Origin: Bacillota bacterium | GTDB lineage: Bacteria > Bacillota > Clostridia > Oscillospirales > Acutalibacteraceae | Direction: 5' to 3' | DNA length: 64,000 nucleotides | NCBI GenBank assembly: GCA_023410445.1 | Contig: JAEYPT010000009.1 | Span: forward strand, 298,076 to 362,075 | Shown: positions 31,577-40,115 of the stretch, piece by piece | Numbering within the stretch: the first letter of the stretch is position 1 | Layout: every line of letters begins with the position of its first letter | Translations under genes and position numbers: made by a program | Notes under the pieces: model-generated | Database searches by the model: none | Told to the model about the DNA's origin: nothing | What the model saw: the letters and a program-made list of their open reading frames with translations, nothing else

Positions 31577-33493
31577 ATGCTTACCGAACAGGAAAAACAT
31601 AAAAAAGAACTTCGGGCAAAGGCAATGCGGCTCCCGTTGCATCCCGGCGTTTATCTGATGCACGACAAAACCGGGAAGATCATTTATGTCGGCAAGGCAA
31701 AGGCTTTAAAGAACCGGGTCAGCCAGTATTTCGGCTCCGAACGGAACCACGACCGGAAGGTGCGCCAGATGGTCGCAAACGTGGAGACCTTCGAGTACAT
31801 TCTGACGGATAGCGAATTTGAGGCGCTGGTGCTGGAATGCAGCCTGATCAAGCAGTACAGCCCGAAATATAACATCCTTCTGAAGGACGACAAGGGTTAC
31901 CGCTATATCCGCGTGACAAACGAGGCGTGGCCGCGCATCTCCGAGGCAAAGCAGCTGGTCGACGACGGCGCCGAGTATATCGGCCCGTTTGTCAGCTCAT
32001 GGACCGTACGGGAATCCGTGGACGAAGCGCTGAAAATCTTCCGTCTGCCTACCTGCACCCGCCGGTTCCCGCAGGAGATCGGCAAAGGACGCCCGTGCCT
32101 GAACTATTACATTAAACTGTGCTGTGCGCCGTGTCTCGGCAAGATCGGCGAGAAAGAGTATCAGGAGACGGTTGCCGAAGCGCTTGATTTTCTGCGCGGC
32201 GGCAGCGCCGACAGCATCCGCAAGCTGACGCAGAAGATGGACGAGGCCTCCGAAAAGCTGGAATTTGAACACGCCGCGCGCATCCGGGACCGCATCGCTG
32301 CGATCAAAAAAATGGGCGAAGACCGGCAGAAGGTGGTTGCCTCCCGTGTGCCGGAGCAGGACGTTATCGCGTTCACGCAGGGAACGTCCAAAAGCTGCTT
32401 TGAAGTTTTTCGGTTCCAGAACGGGCGCCTGTGCGACCGCGAAACCTTCCTGATGGGGGAAACCGGGAACCCGAAGACGGCGCGAAGCGAATTCGTCGAA
32501 CGGTATTATTCCATGAGGGATCGGATTCCCCCGCGTATTTCGCTGGACGGGCCCGCGGAGGAAACGGAGCTTCTCGGTAACTGGCTTTCGGAAAAAGCCG
32601 GGCGGAAGGTCCGGGTTACGGTGCCCCAGAAAGGCGAGCAGGCACAGCTTGTCAAAATGTGCCTGAACAATTCCGCCGAACAGCTTGCGCAGGCGACAGG
32701 CCGCACCGGGCGGGAGGCCTCCGCACTGGATGAACTCGCCCGTCTGCTCGGGCTTGCGGAGCCGCCGGGTTACATCGAATCCTACGATATCTCTAACCTT
32801 GCCGGAGGCGACAACGTCGCGGGTATGGTGGTGTTTGAAAATGGCAGGCCGCTAAAATCCGCCTACCGAAAATTTAAAATCAAAACGGTGGAGGGTCAGG
32901 ACGACTACGGCTCCATGCGCGAGGTGATTTCCCGCCGGTTTGAAGAGTATTTCAAACAAAAGGACAGCGGCGAAGGCTTCGGACGCCTGCCCGACCTGAT
33001 TCTGCTGGACGGCGGGCGCGGCCACGTAGGGGCGGTGCTTCCGGTGCTTCAGTCGATGGGGATTGCCGTCCCACTGTTCGGCATGGTCAAGGACGATAAA
33101 CACCGGACGCGCGCCATTGCGGAAAACGGCGGAGAAATTTCCATCAGCTCCAACCGGAGCGCGTTTACGCTGGTTTCCTCCATTCAGGAGGAGGTTCACC
33201 GCTTCGCGATCGGTTATCACCGCCAGACCCGAAAAAAGAGCGTGATTTCCTCCACGCTTACCTCCGTTGAGGGGGTCGGTCCCACAAGGGCCAAGGCGCT
33301 GCTCCGCCATTTCAAAACGGTTGCGGCGATCAGGGACGCCGATTTGGAGGAACTTGCCGGGGCGCCCGCCATGACATTGCCTGCGGCCCGGAAGGTCTAT
33401 GAATATTTCCACCCGGTAGAGGGACAAAATACAGAGGAGAATCCGACATTGACAGATGGCGGAGTTCATGGGATAATAAACCATAAATCTTAA
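31577..33493 (+). CDS. uvrC: Excinuclease ABC subunit C
   Basis: A 638-residue UvrC. The N-terminal GIY-YIG nuclease (GVYLMHDKTGKIIYVGKAKA), a UVR domain (about 208-243), the RNase H-like C-terminal nuclease (ESYDISNLAGGDNVAGMVVF, LILLDGGRGHVGAV) and terminal helix-hairpin-helix motifs (SVEGVGPTRAKALLRHF) are all present. It makes both incisions in nucleotide excision repair. AAGGGGGG is upstream of the ATG. Confidence 0.95.
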   Translation: MLTEQEKHKKELRAKAMRLPLHPGVYLMHDKTGKIIYVGKAKALKNRVSQYFGSERNHDRKVRQMVANVETFEYILTDSEFEALVLECSLIKQYSPKYNILLKDDKGYRYIRVTNEAWPRISEAKQLVDDGAEYIGPFVSSWTVRESVDEALKIFRLPTCTRRFPQEIGKGRPCLNYYIKLCCAPCLGKIGEKEYQETVAEALDFLRGGSADSIRKLTQKMDEASEKLEFEHAARIRDRIAAIKKMGEDRQKVVASRVPEQDVIAFTQGTSKSCFEVFRFQNGRLCDRETFLMGETGNPKTARSEFVERYYSMRDRIPPRISLDGPAEETELLGNWLSEKAGRKVRVTVPQKGEQAQLVKMCLNNSAEQLAQATGRTGREASALDELARLLGLAEPPGYIESYDISNLAGGDNVAGMVVFENGRPLKSAYRKFKIKTVEGQDDYGSMREVISRRFEEYFKQKDSGEGFGRLPDLILLDGGRGHVGAVLPVLQSMGIAVPLFGMVKDDKHRTRAIAENGGEISISSNRSAFTLVSSIQEEVHRFAIGYHRQTRKKSVISSTLTSVEGVGPTRAKALLRHFKTVAAIRDADLEELAGAPAMTLPAARKVYEYFHPVEGQNTEENPTLTDGGVHGIINHKS

Positions 33494-33549
33494 GAGCACG
33501 GATGCAGGCTGGAAAAGGCGCATTCCTGCTCGGACAAGGTGGGGAACGT

Positions 33550-34089
33550 ATGAGAGTGATCACCGGTTCGGCGCGCGGAAGAAAACTTGTCACAAGCGAA
33601 GGGGAAGATGTCCGCCCTACGCCGGAACGGGTCAAGGAAGCCCTGTTCAGCATCATCCAGTTTCAAATTGAGGGCAGGCGCGTTCTGGATCTTTTTGCCG
33701 GCTCCGGTCAGCTTGGCATTGAAGCCCTGAGCCGCGGCGCGCGCGAGGCGGTTTTTGTTGACGCGAGCGCCGATTCCATCGACCTGGTAACGAAAAACCT
33801 GGAAAGCACCGGTCTGGGGGCAGACGCCCGGGTGAAGCACATGGATTTTGCTTCTTACCTTTCGCGGAACGACGGTACCTTTGACCTGGCGTTCCTGGAC
33901 CCACCCTACCGCAAAGGGCTTCTGCAAAAAGCACTGCCGCTGACGGCCGGGCGGATGAATCCGGGCGGGACGATCATCTGCGAGAATCCGTCCGACGAGG
34001 AAATGCCGGAGGAAGCCGGAGAGTTCCGGAGAATTCGCTCCTACCGCTACGGGAAAATCATCCTGACTGTTTATCAGCAAGGAAAATAA
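33550..34089 (+). CDS. rsmD: 16S rRNA (guanine-966-N2)-methyltransferase RsmD
   Basis: A 179-residue methyltransferase: MRVITGSARGRKLVTSEGED, the SAM motif VLDLFAGSGQLGIEALSRGA and the catalytic DPPY (LAFLDPPYRKG). ATG 33550 follows AAGGTGGGG; an in-frame start at 33502 is less typical. It is 12 bases from coaD, the usual pair. Confidence 0.92.
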   Translation: MRVITGSARGRKLVTSEGEDVRPTPERVKEALFSIIQFQIEGRRVLDLFAGSGQLGIEALSRGAREAVFVDASADSIDLVTKNLESTGLGADARVKHMDFASYLSRNDGTFDLAFLDPPYRKGLLQKALPLTAGRMNPGGTIICENPSDEEMPEEAGEFRRIRSYRYGKIILTVYQQGK

Positions 34090-34101
34090 GGGCGTGAAGC
34101 T

Positions 34102-34596
34102 GTGAAAATCGCAATATGTCCGGGGAGCTTCGACCCCGTGACACTGGGACATATCGATATTATCAACCGGGCAAGGAGAGTTTTTGACCACACCATCATC
34201 GCAGTTCTGGTCAACCCGGAAAAACATACGGCGTTCACCGTGGAGGAACGCATCGAGCTTCTGAAGCGCTGCACCACCGGCATGGAGAATATTGAAATCG
34301 TCGGGTTCGACGGTCTTCTGGCGGATTATGCAAGAATCCGGAACGCAACGGCCATTGTTAAGGGTCTGCGCGCGATGTCCGATTTCGAGTACGAGTTTCA
34401 GATGGCACTGTTCAACAAAAAGCTGAACCCCGAGGTCGAGACGGTCTTTCTGACCACATCGGCGGAGAACATGTTTCTCAGCTCCAGCGGGGTCAAGCAG
34501 GTAGCAAGTTTCGGCGGGGATATTTCCCATTTTGTACCCGCCTGTATTTTGAAAGACATTGAAAAACGCTTATGCTCAGGAGGCGTACAAAAATGA
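34102..34596 (+). CDS. coaD: Phosphopantetheine adenylyltransferase
   Basis: A 164-residue CoaD starting with GTG. It has the nucleotidyltransferase motif GSFDPVTLGHID (with T/HxGH), the substrate loop IVKGLRAMSDFEYEFQMA and the terminal SSSGVKQVASFGGDI. It makes dephospho-CoA in CoA synthesis. It overlaps the next gene by four bases. Confidence 0.95.
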   Translation: MKIAICPGSFDPVTLGHIDIINRARRVFDHTIIAVLVNPEKHTAFTVEERIELLKRCTTGMENIEIVGFDGLLADYARIRNATAIVKGLRAMSDFEYEFQMALFNKKLNPEVETVFLTTSAENMFLSSSGVKQVASFGGDISHFVPACILKDIEKRLCSGGVQK

Positions 34597-35057
34597 GCGC
34601 GGAAGATCTGATTGACGAATTGTACGATATGGCCGAAAAGGCGTGGAATTTCCCCATGAGCCACGGCCGCGGCGTGATGGACTGCCAGGAGGTTAAGCAG
34701 ATTCTGGACGAGCTCCGTGAAAGCCTTCCTCAGGAGATCCGACAGGCCAAGGCGATTGTGGCCGATCGCGGGAAGATTCTGGAGGATGCAAAGCGCGAGG
34801 CGGAAACGGTCGTGCGCGTCGCACAGGATCACGCGAAGGCTATGGTTGCTCAGGAAGAAGTACTCCGGGAAGCGCAGCAGAAGGCGAACGAACTTCTCTC
34901 TCAGTCGCAGAACAAAGCGAAGGAAATGCGAAGGGCTTCCAACGATTATATCGACGACCTGATGAAGCGAACCGACGACGACCTTTCCCAGCTTCTCGCG
35001 GAACTGCGGAAAACCAGGCAGAACATCAAGGCTTCTCAGCGGTCCGGACTTACCTGA
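34593..35057 (+). CDS. Coiled-coil protein of unknown function downstream of coaD
   Basis: A 154-residue protein, ATG 34593 in an ATGA overlap with coaD, with CAGGAGG upstream. After a short N-terminal part (AEDLIDELYDMAEKAWNFPM) it is a continuous charged helix (LEDAKREAETVVRVAQDHAK, REAQQKANELLSQSQNKAKE), similar in composition to V/F-type ATPase stalk subunits and DivIVA-like proteins. The same gene often follows coaD in clostridia. No enzymatic motif. Confidence 0.7.
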   Translation: MSAEDLIDELYDMAEKAWNFPMSHGRGVMDCQEVKQILDELRESLPQEIRQAKAIVADRGKILEDAKREAETVVRVAQDHAKAMVAQEEVLREAQQKANELLSQSQNKAKEMRRASNDYIDDLMKRTDDDLSQLLAELRKTRQNIKASQRSGLT

Positions 35058-35075
35058 GATTAATAAATTAAAAAA

Positions 35076-35108
35076 ATATGCCGCAAGATATTGTGGCGTA
35101 TTTTTTTA
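35076..35108 (+). terminator. Terminator after the coaD group
   Basis: ATATGCCGCAA (35076-35086) pairs with TTGTGGCGTAT (35091-35101), allowing two G-T pairs, followed by seven more T. Confidence 0.8.
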
Positions 35109-35187
35109 TTGTCTCGTAGTGTTTACAAAATATGGAATTTTTACCTTTTATACGGATAACCAGCCGGTCACAAACACAAAATATAAG

Positions 35188-35216
35188 TTGCATTTTCCGG
35201 ATAGATGGGCTATAAT
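35188..35216 (+). promoter_or_regulatory. Promoter of the mraZ/dcw cluster
   Basis: TTGCAT (35188-35193) and TATAAT (35211-35216) with 17 bases between. Transcription would begin near 35223, right at the MraZ-box repeats. Confidence 0.75.
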
Positions 35217-35224
35217 CGAACTAC

Positions 35225-35263
35225 AAAGTGGTGAAAGGTGGAGGCAAGTAGCATAATGTGGTG
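35225..35263 (+). promoter_or_regulatory. MraZ-box repeats, candidate autoregulatory operator
   Basis: Three direct repeats GTGGTG (35228-35233), GTGGAG (35238-35243) and GTGGTG (35258-35263) are spaced 10 and 20 bases, thus on one face of the helix. The first is part of AAAGTGG, as in known MraZ boxes. MraZ is known to bind such direct repeats upstream of its own gene. Confidence 0.65.
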
Positions 35264-35297
35264 GCAAAACGCCTGCTTGCCGAAGGAATGACTTGTT

Positions 35298-35717
35298 ATG
35301 TTGATCGGGGAGTACCAACATAATATTGATCCGAAAGGACGCGTGATTGTACCGGCCAAGTTCCGTGAGGATCTGGGTGACAGCTTTTACATCACGAAGG
35401 GTCTGGACGGCTGCCTTTTTGTGCTTTCACTCGCGGGTTGGACAAAGTTACAGGAAAAAGTAAGCGCCATGCCGATTTCGAAGGCGCGCAGCCTGCAGCG
35501 GTTTTTCTTTTCCGGCGCCGTCGAGGCGGAACCGGACCGACAGGGCAGAATTTTAATTCCCCAGCCCCTTCGGGATTATGCCGGCCTTGAAAAAGACGTG
35601 ACCTTTATCGGCGCTTCCAGCAGGGCGGAGCTTTGGAATACGGAGCGTTGGAACTCCTTTAATTCCACGCTGACGCAGGAAAGCATCGCACAGGCCATGG
35701 ACGACCTTGAACTGTAG
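35298..35717 (+). CDS. mraZ: Transcriptional regulator MraZ
   Basis: A 139-residue protein with two SpoVT/AbrB-like halves: MLIGEYQHNIDPKGRVIVPA with KFRE, and EAEPDRQGRILIPQPLRDYA. MraZ forms ring oligomers and controls the division and cell wall cluster that it heads. It is followed by rsmH after 9 bases. Confidence 0.93.
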   Translation: MLIGEYQHNIDPKGRVIVPAKFREDLGDSFYITKGLDGCLFVLSLAGWTKLQEKVSAMPISKARSLQRFFFSGAVEAEPDRQGRILIPQPLRDYAGLEKDVTFIGASSRAELWNTERWNSFNSTLTQESIAQAMDDLEL

Positions 35718-35726
35718 GCGGACAAG

Positions 35727-36653
35727 ATGGAATTTTATCATAAGCCAGTGCTTTTTGAAGAGACGATCCGGAGCCTTGACATTCATCCGGACGGTCGATA
35801 TATTGACGGAACCGCCGGAGGGGGCGGCCATTCGAAAGCAATTGCCGAGCACCTGACAACAGGCCGGCTGCTTTCCATTGATCAGGACCCCGACGCGGTT
35901 CGCGCCGCATCCGAACGGCTAAAGCCGTATCCGTGCGCGGAAGTTGTCCACGCTAATTTTTCCAGCATGGAGGAAGTTGCCCAAAAGGCCGGGATGGTTC
36001 CGGCTGACGGCGTCCTGCTGGATATTGGGGTTTCTTCGTTTCAGTTTGACAATCCGGAGCGCGGCTTTTCCTATCAGTACGACGCGCCGCTCGATATGCG
36101 CATGAGCCGTGAGGGAACCTCGGCCCGTGATCTGGTGAATACGCTCCCGTGGCAGGAACTTGCGGAGATTATTTCCCGTTATGGGGAAGAAAGCTGCGCG
36201 AAGAGCATCGCCCGGGGAATTGAAAAGGCGCGGGAAAAGGCGCCGATTGAAACGACCTTTCAGCTCGCCGACATCATCCGGGAGTCCGTTCCCGCGGCCG
36301 TGCGGCGCAAGCCGGGGCATCCGGCGAGGAAAACCTTTCAGGCATTGCGGATTCAGGTCAACGGGGAACTGGACAGGCTCTCGGAGGGACTTGACGCCGC
36401 TTTTTCCGTATTGAAGCCGGGCGGCAGACTCGCTGTTATAACGTTCCACTCGCTGGAAGACCGCATCGTGAAAACGCGTATGGCCGAATGGTGCTCCGGC
36501 TGCACCTGCCCGCCGGATTTTCCGGTCTGTGTGTGCGGAAAAGAACCGAAGGCAGAGCTGCTTTATAAAAAGGGACTTACAGCATCCGAAACGGAACTGG
36601 AAGAAAATCCACGCAGCCGCAGCGCAAGGCTGCGGGTATGCATAAAACTCTGA
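35727..36653 (+). CDS. rsmH: 16S rRNA (cytosine-1402-N4)-methyltransferase RsmH
   Basis: A 308-residue MraW protein: HKPVLFEETIRSLDIHPDGR, YIDGTAGGGGHSKAI, LLDIGVSSFQFDNPERGFSY and the final ENPRSRSARLRV. It methylates C1402 in the 30S decoding site. Position after mraZ is conserved. Confidence 0.95.
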   Translation: MEFYHKPVLFEETIRSLDIHPDGRYIDGTAGGGGHSKAIAEHLTTGRLLSIDQDPDAVRAASERLKPYPCAEVVHANFSSMEEVAQKAGMVPADGVLLDIGVSSFQFDNPERGFSYQYDAPLDMRMSREGTSARDLVNTLPWQELAEIISRYGEESCAKSIARGIEKAREKAPIETTFQLADIIRESVPAAVRRKPGHPARKTFQALRIQVNGELDRLSEGLDAAFSVLKPGGRLAVITFHSLEDRIVKTRMAEWCSGCTCPPDFPVCVCGKEPKAELLYKKGLTASETELEENPRSRSARLRVCIKL

Positions 36654-36675
36654 ATCAGTCTGGGAGATGATGAAA

Positions 36676-37176
36676 ATGGCGTCACGGAATGGCAATGCGG
36701 CCTACAATTTTGCAATGTTTGAACCAAAGAGGAAGGTACAGGAAGCGCCTGCCCCGAAGGCCAACGTGATCGAGCTCCCACAGGAAAGGCTGGAAGAAAA
36801 CCGTCGCCCCAAGCGCCGCCTTGGCAGAATTTTGCCTGCGGCCTTAGCTTTTATTGTAATCGCCGGGCTGGTGGGTTCCTATGTCTACGGACAGGTACAG
36901 TTGACGGAGCTGACCGAGTCCCTTGATACTGCAAATAGAACGCTGAGCGAGAATCAGAGCAGTTATACGCAACTTCAGATGAAATCCGATTCCAAGCTTT
37001 CGCTGGAAACGGTGGAAAATTACGCGACCCAAAAGCTGGGCATGAAAAAGGCGACACAGGATCAGGTAACGACCGTGCAGCTCTCCAAAGGGGACAAGGC
37101 TGAAATCGTGCAGAAAGACGGCGATTCCGGTCCTCTGGGAAAGCTCTGGGGCTTCCTGCGGCAATACCTGTCATAA
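36676..37176 (+). CDS. ftsL: Cell division protein FtsL
   Basis: A 166-residue bitopic protein. A cytosolic basic N-terminus (to about 50) precedes one membrane helix (about 54-73, ILPAALAFIVIAGLVGSYVY) and an external coiled coil (LTELTESLDTANRTLSENQS) with YATQKLGMKKATQDQV, the FtsL/septum-initiator ending. Three ATG codons are possible; 36676 has the best spacing from GGGAG. Confidence 0.82.
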   Translation: MASRNGNAAYNFAMFEPKRKVQEAPAPKANVIELPQERLEENRRPKRRLGRILPAALAFIVIAGLVGSYVYGQVQLTELTESLDTANRTLSENQSSYTQLQMKSDSKLSLETVENYATQKLGMKKATQDQVTTVQLSKGDKAEIVQKDGDSGPLGKLWGFLRQYLS

Positions 37177-37282
37177 AGTGCGGCGCGGCCCCGTAATAAT
37201 TGGTGATTGAGAGGATTTCGCGGACCTACAGGCAAGAGGGCGGGCAAATAGACTGTTGCGGCAGATCGGGAGGAACTGACAG

Positions 37283-39502
37283 ATGGCGAAAGGAACAACA
37301 ATCCGGATGTGGCGCCGTACGGTCTTTATCCTGTTTGCCCTTATGGTGGTCGGTTTCGGAGCCGGCATCTACAGCCTGGCGCGCCTCCAGCTTGTGGAGG
37401 GTGCGAGCCTGGAAATGAAGGCGGTCGACCAGCAGCTGAAAAATACCCCGCTGAATGCACAGCGGGGCACTATTTATGACTGCAACATGAAACCGCTTGC
37501 CCAGAGCGCAACCGTGTGGAAGGTGGTTCTGGAACCGGCCTTCATCACGGATAAAAACAGGGAAGTGATCGCGGACGGGCTTTCGAAAATCCTCAATATG
37601 GATAAAAATGATATCCTGCAGCGCTCTAAAAAGAAAACCTATTACGACGTGCTGAAGGGGAAGGTCGAGTCCGACGTCAAGGATCAGATCGTAGCGTTTA
37701 AAAACAAAAACAATATCGACAGCGGCATCCGCCTTTTGGAGGATTATAAACGCTACTATCCGTACGGCGCCTTCGCCTCGACGGTCCTCGGTTTCACCGG
37801 GACGGACAGTCAGGGCTTAGCCGGCGTGGAAGCTCAGTACGACAGTTACCTTACCGGGGTTTCGGGCAAGCTTGTGACCGCGAAAAACGCGATCGGAACC
37901 GACATGCCGTTTCAATACGAGCAGGAGGTTCCCGCCCAGAACGGCGACAGCCTTGTTCTGACCATCGATGAGGTTGTTCAGCATTTTCTGGAGAAAAACC
38001 TTGAGGAGGGCCTTGAGGAAAATAAGGTACAGAACCGTGGCTGCGCAATCATTATGAATGTGAAGACCGGGGCGATTATCGGCATGGCCGTTAAGGGCGA
38101 TTTCGACCCGAACGACCCATTCACAATCAAAGATCCAACGGAGTCGGCCGCCATCAATAAGATGCCGCAGGGCGAGGCCCGCACGAAAGCATTGCGGGAT
38201 GCACAGGAAGCCCAGTGGAGAAATAAATGCGTCAGCGACGTCTATTACCCCGGTTCCGTTTTTAAAATGATTCCGGGAGCCGCGGCGATGGAGGAAAAAC
38301 TGGTCAACGAGAATACCATGTTCAATTGTCCGGGCTCCCTCACCATCGGAGGAAGAGTCATCCATGACTGGAAGTGGAGCGGATTCGGCCATCTGACGTT
38401 TGCCCAAGGCATCTGCCAGTCCAGCAACGTCGTGTTCATGCAGGTCGGCCAGCTTTTAGGGCCGCAGCTTTTCTATAAATATTTTGACGCGTTCGGCTTT
38501 ACCCAGAAGACGGGAATCGACCTCCCTGGTGAATCCCGAAGCATCTTTTACAAAGAGGATCAGCTTAATCCGGTAGAACTCGCTACCTCGGCGTTCGGGC
38601 AGAGCAACAGTGTCACGCCGATTCAGATGATCACGGCGGCTGCCGCGGTCGCAAACGGGGGATACCTCGTTCAGCCGCACGTGGTGGGCCAGATCGTCGA
38701 CAGCGACGGCAATATTGTTCAATCAGCGAATACCGCGCCCAAGCGGCAGGTGGTTTCCTCAGAAACATCCAAGCGGATGTGCGCGATCCTGCAGCAGGAT
38801 GCGACCACCGGCACCGCAAAGAGCGGTTATATTCCCGGTTACCGTATCGCGGGGAAAACGGGTACCTCAGAAAAGACGGAAATCCGCATCAAGACCGGCA
38901 AAGATGAGTATATTTCCTCGTACTGCGGTTTTGCACCCGCGGACGATCCGCAGTATATTATGCTTGTATTTTACGATGAGCCGCACGGCCCCAACGGCTA
39001 CTACGGCAGCCCGGTTGCCGGCCCGACCTTCTTAAACACAATGACGGAGATACTGCCCTATCTCGGCGTACAGCCGAAGTACTCCGCAACGGAACTGGCA
39101 AAACTGGATATTCAGGCGCCGTCCGTTGCCGGACTCTCCGTTGCGGACGCCAAAAAGGCGCTCACCGCAAAAGGACTTACTGCTCAGATTTATGGCAGCG
39201 GAGCAAACGTAATTTCTCAGGTGCCTCAGCCAGATAAGCTGGTTCCGAAGAATGGCTCCGTGATTCTGTTTACGGATTCGCAAAGCGCCTCGAAGACGGT
39301 GGAGGTGCCGAAGCTGACTGGCCTTCCGCTTACGCAGGCCAACAAAGCGGCCTCCGACGCGGGGCTTAACATCAGCATTACGGGCGCAGCTCTCACGGGA
39401 ACCGATACGTTTTCTACCAAACAGGATATTGCACCCGGAACGAAGGTGCCGCCGGGTACGGTGATTACGGTGACCTTCGCGGATCAAAATCAGGTGGAAT
39501 AA
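37283..39502 (+). CDS. spoVD: SpoVD/FtsI-type penicillin-binding protein with PASTA domains
   Basis: A 739-residue class B PBP: N-terminal membrane anchor (about 14-34), dimerisation domain (RGTIYDCNMKPLAQSA), and transpeptidase with SVFK (Ser325), SSN (380-382) and KTGT (Lys525). Two PASTA domains occupy about 606-735. PASTA domains favour SpoVD over a plain FtsI. Its place in the dcw cluster fits; whether it serves septum or spore cortex, or both, cannot be told here. Confidence 0.9.
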   Translation: MAKGTTIRMWRRTVFILFALMVVGFGAGIYSLARLQLVEGASLEMKAVDQQLKNTPLNAQRGTIYDCNMKPLAQSATVWKVVLEPAFITDKNREVIADGLSKILNMDKNDILQRSKKKTYYDVLKGKVESDVKDQIVAFKNKNNIDSGIRLLEDYKRYYPYGAFASTVLGFTGTDSQGLAGVEAQYDSYLTGVSGKLVTAKNAIGTDMPFQYEQEVPAQNGDSLVLTIDEVVQHFLEKNLEEGLEENKVQNRGCAIIMNVKTGAIIGMAVKGDFDPNDPFTIKDPTESAAINKMPQGEARTKALRDAQEAQWRNKCVSDVYYPGSVFKMIPGAAAMEEKLVNENTMFNCPGSLTIGGRVIHDWKWSGFGHLTFAQGICQSSNVVFMQVGQLLGPQLFYKYFDAFGFTQKTGIDLPGESRSIFYKEDQLNPVELATSAFGQSNSVTPIQMITAAAAVANGGYLVQPHVVGQIVDSDGNIVQSANTAPKRQVVSSETSKRMCAILQQDATTGTAKSGYIPGYRIAGKTGTSEKTEIRIKTGKDEYISSYCGFAPADDPQYIMLVFYDEPHGPNGYYGSPVAGPTFLNTMTEILPYLGVQPKYSATELAKLDIQAPSVAGLSVADAKKALTAKGLTAQIYGSGANVISQVPQPDKLVPKNGSVILFTDSQSASKTVEVPKLTGLPLTQANKAASDAGLNISITGAALTGTDTFSTKQDIAPGTKVPPGTVITVTFADQNQVE

Positions 39503-39546
39503 ACCGCCTGTTTCAGAGTCCTCAGCCGGTGAAAGGGGCGACACGT

Positions 39547-40071
39547 TTGAATCGTCACGAATGTCCGAAAAAGATCATTGCCGTATATGAAAAAGAGGGC
39601 CGTTGTGCCGCCGTTCTGCGCTCCCTTCTCAATTTGTGCGGGCGGGGCGAAAGCTTTTCGGTTCTTTCACAGGACGCCGCGCCGCCGGAATGTCCGCCTT
39701 CCGTCTGCCTTCTGTGCATGGAAGAGAAGCGGGAGGCGCTGCCGCAGGGCCTCCCGGTATGCGCAGCGGAATACGGCCTTGTCTCCGGCCTGGACTCTTC
39801 TGCTTTTTCGCAGATCATCACCTATTCCATGACGGAGGACGGTGCCGATTTTACCGTCCGTAATATCCGGACGGCCCGGGACGGTTCCGTAGCTTTTGAA
39901 ATGGTCGGCATCGGCATTATCGGGCGCGTCAGACTGCGGTCTGAAGACCCGGTGGATGCTTTTTCATCGCTGGCTGCCTTTGCCGCCGCCGTTGGGGCGG
40001 GCGTTCCCTTTGCGGATGCGCTGGAGGCCCTGAATCGCATTGATTTCGAGCCGCTCCGGTCGGGCTGCTGA
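39547..40071 (+). CDS. Mur-ligase-like protein lacking the ATP-binding domain
   Basis: A 174-residue protein from TTG 39547 (AAAGGGG 8 bases upstream). The second half (SQIITYSMTEDGADFTVRNI, then GRVRLRSEDPVDAFSSLAAF and AVGAGVPFADALEALNRID) resembles the segment of MurE/MurF-type ligases around the end of the central domain. No GTNGKT-type P-loop and no C-terminal ligase domain are present. It occupies the slot between spoVD and mraY where murE or murF normally sits. It may be a non-catalytic relic or a scaffold. The similarity is by pattern and needs a profile search. Confidence 0.5.
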   Translation: MNRHECPKKIIAVYEKEGRCAAVLRSLLNLCGRGESFSVLSQDAAPPECPPSVCLLCMEEKREALPQGLPVCAAEYGLVSGLDSSAFSQIITYSMTEDGADFTVRNIRTARDGSVAFEMVGIGIIGRVRLRSEDPVDAFSSLAAFAAAVGAGVPFADALEALNRIDFEPLRSGC

Positions 40072-40115
40072 CGGAAGATACTTTAAAAGCCATTTAGTGA
40101 GGGTGGAACAAAACT

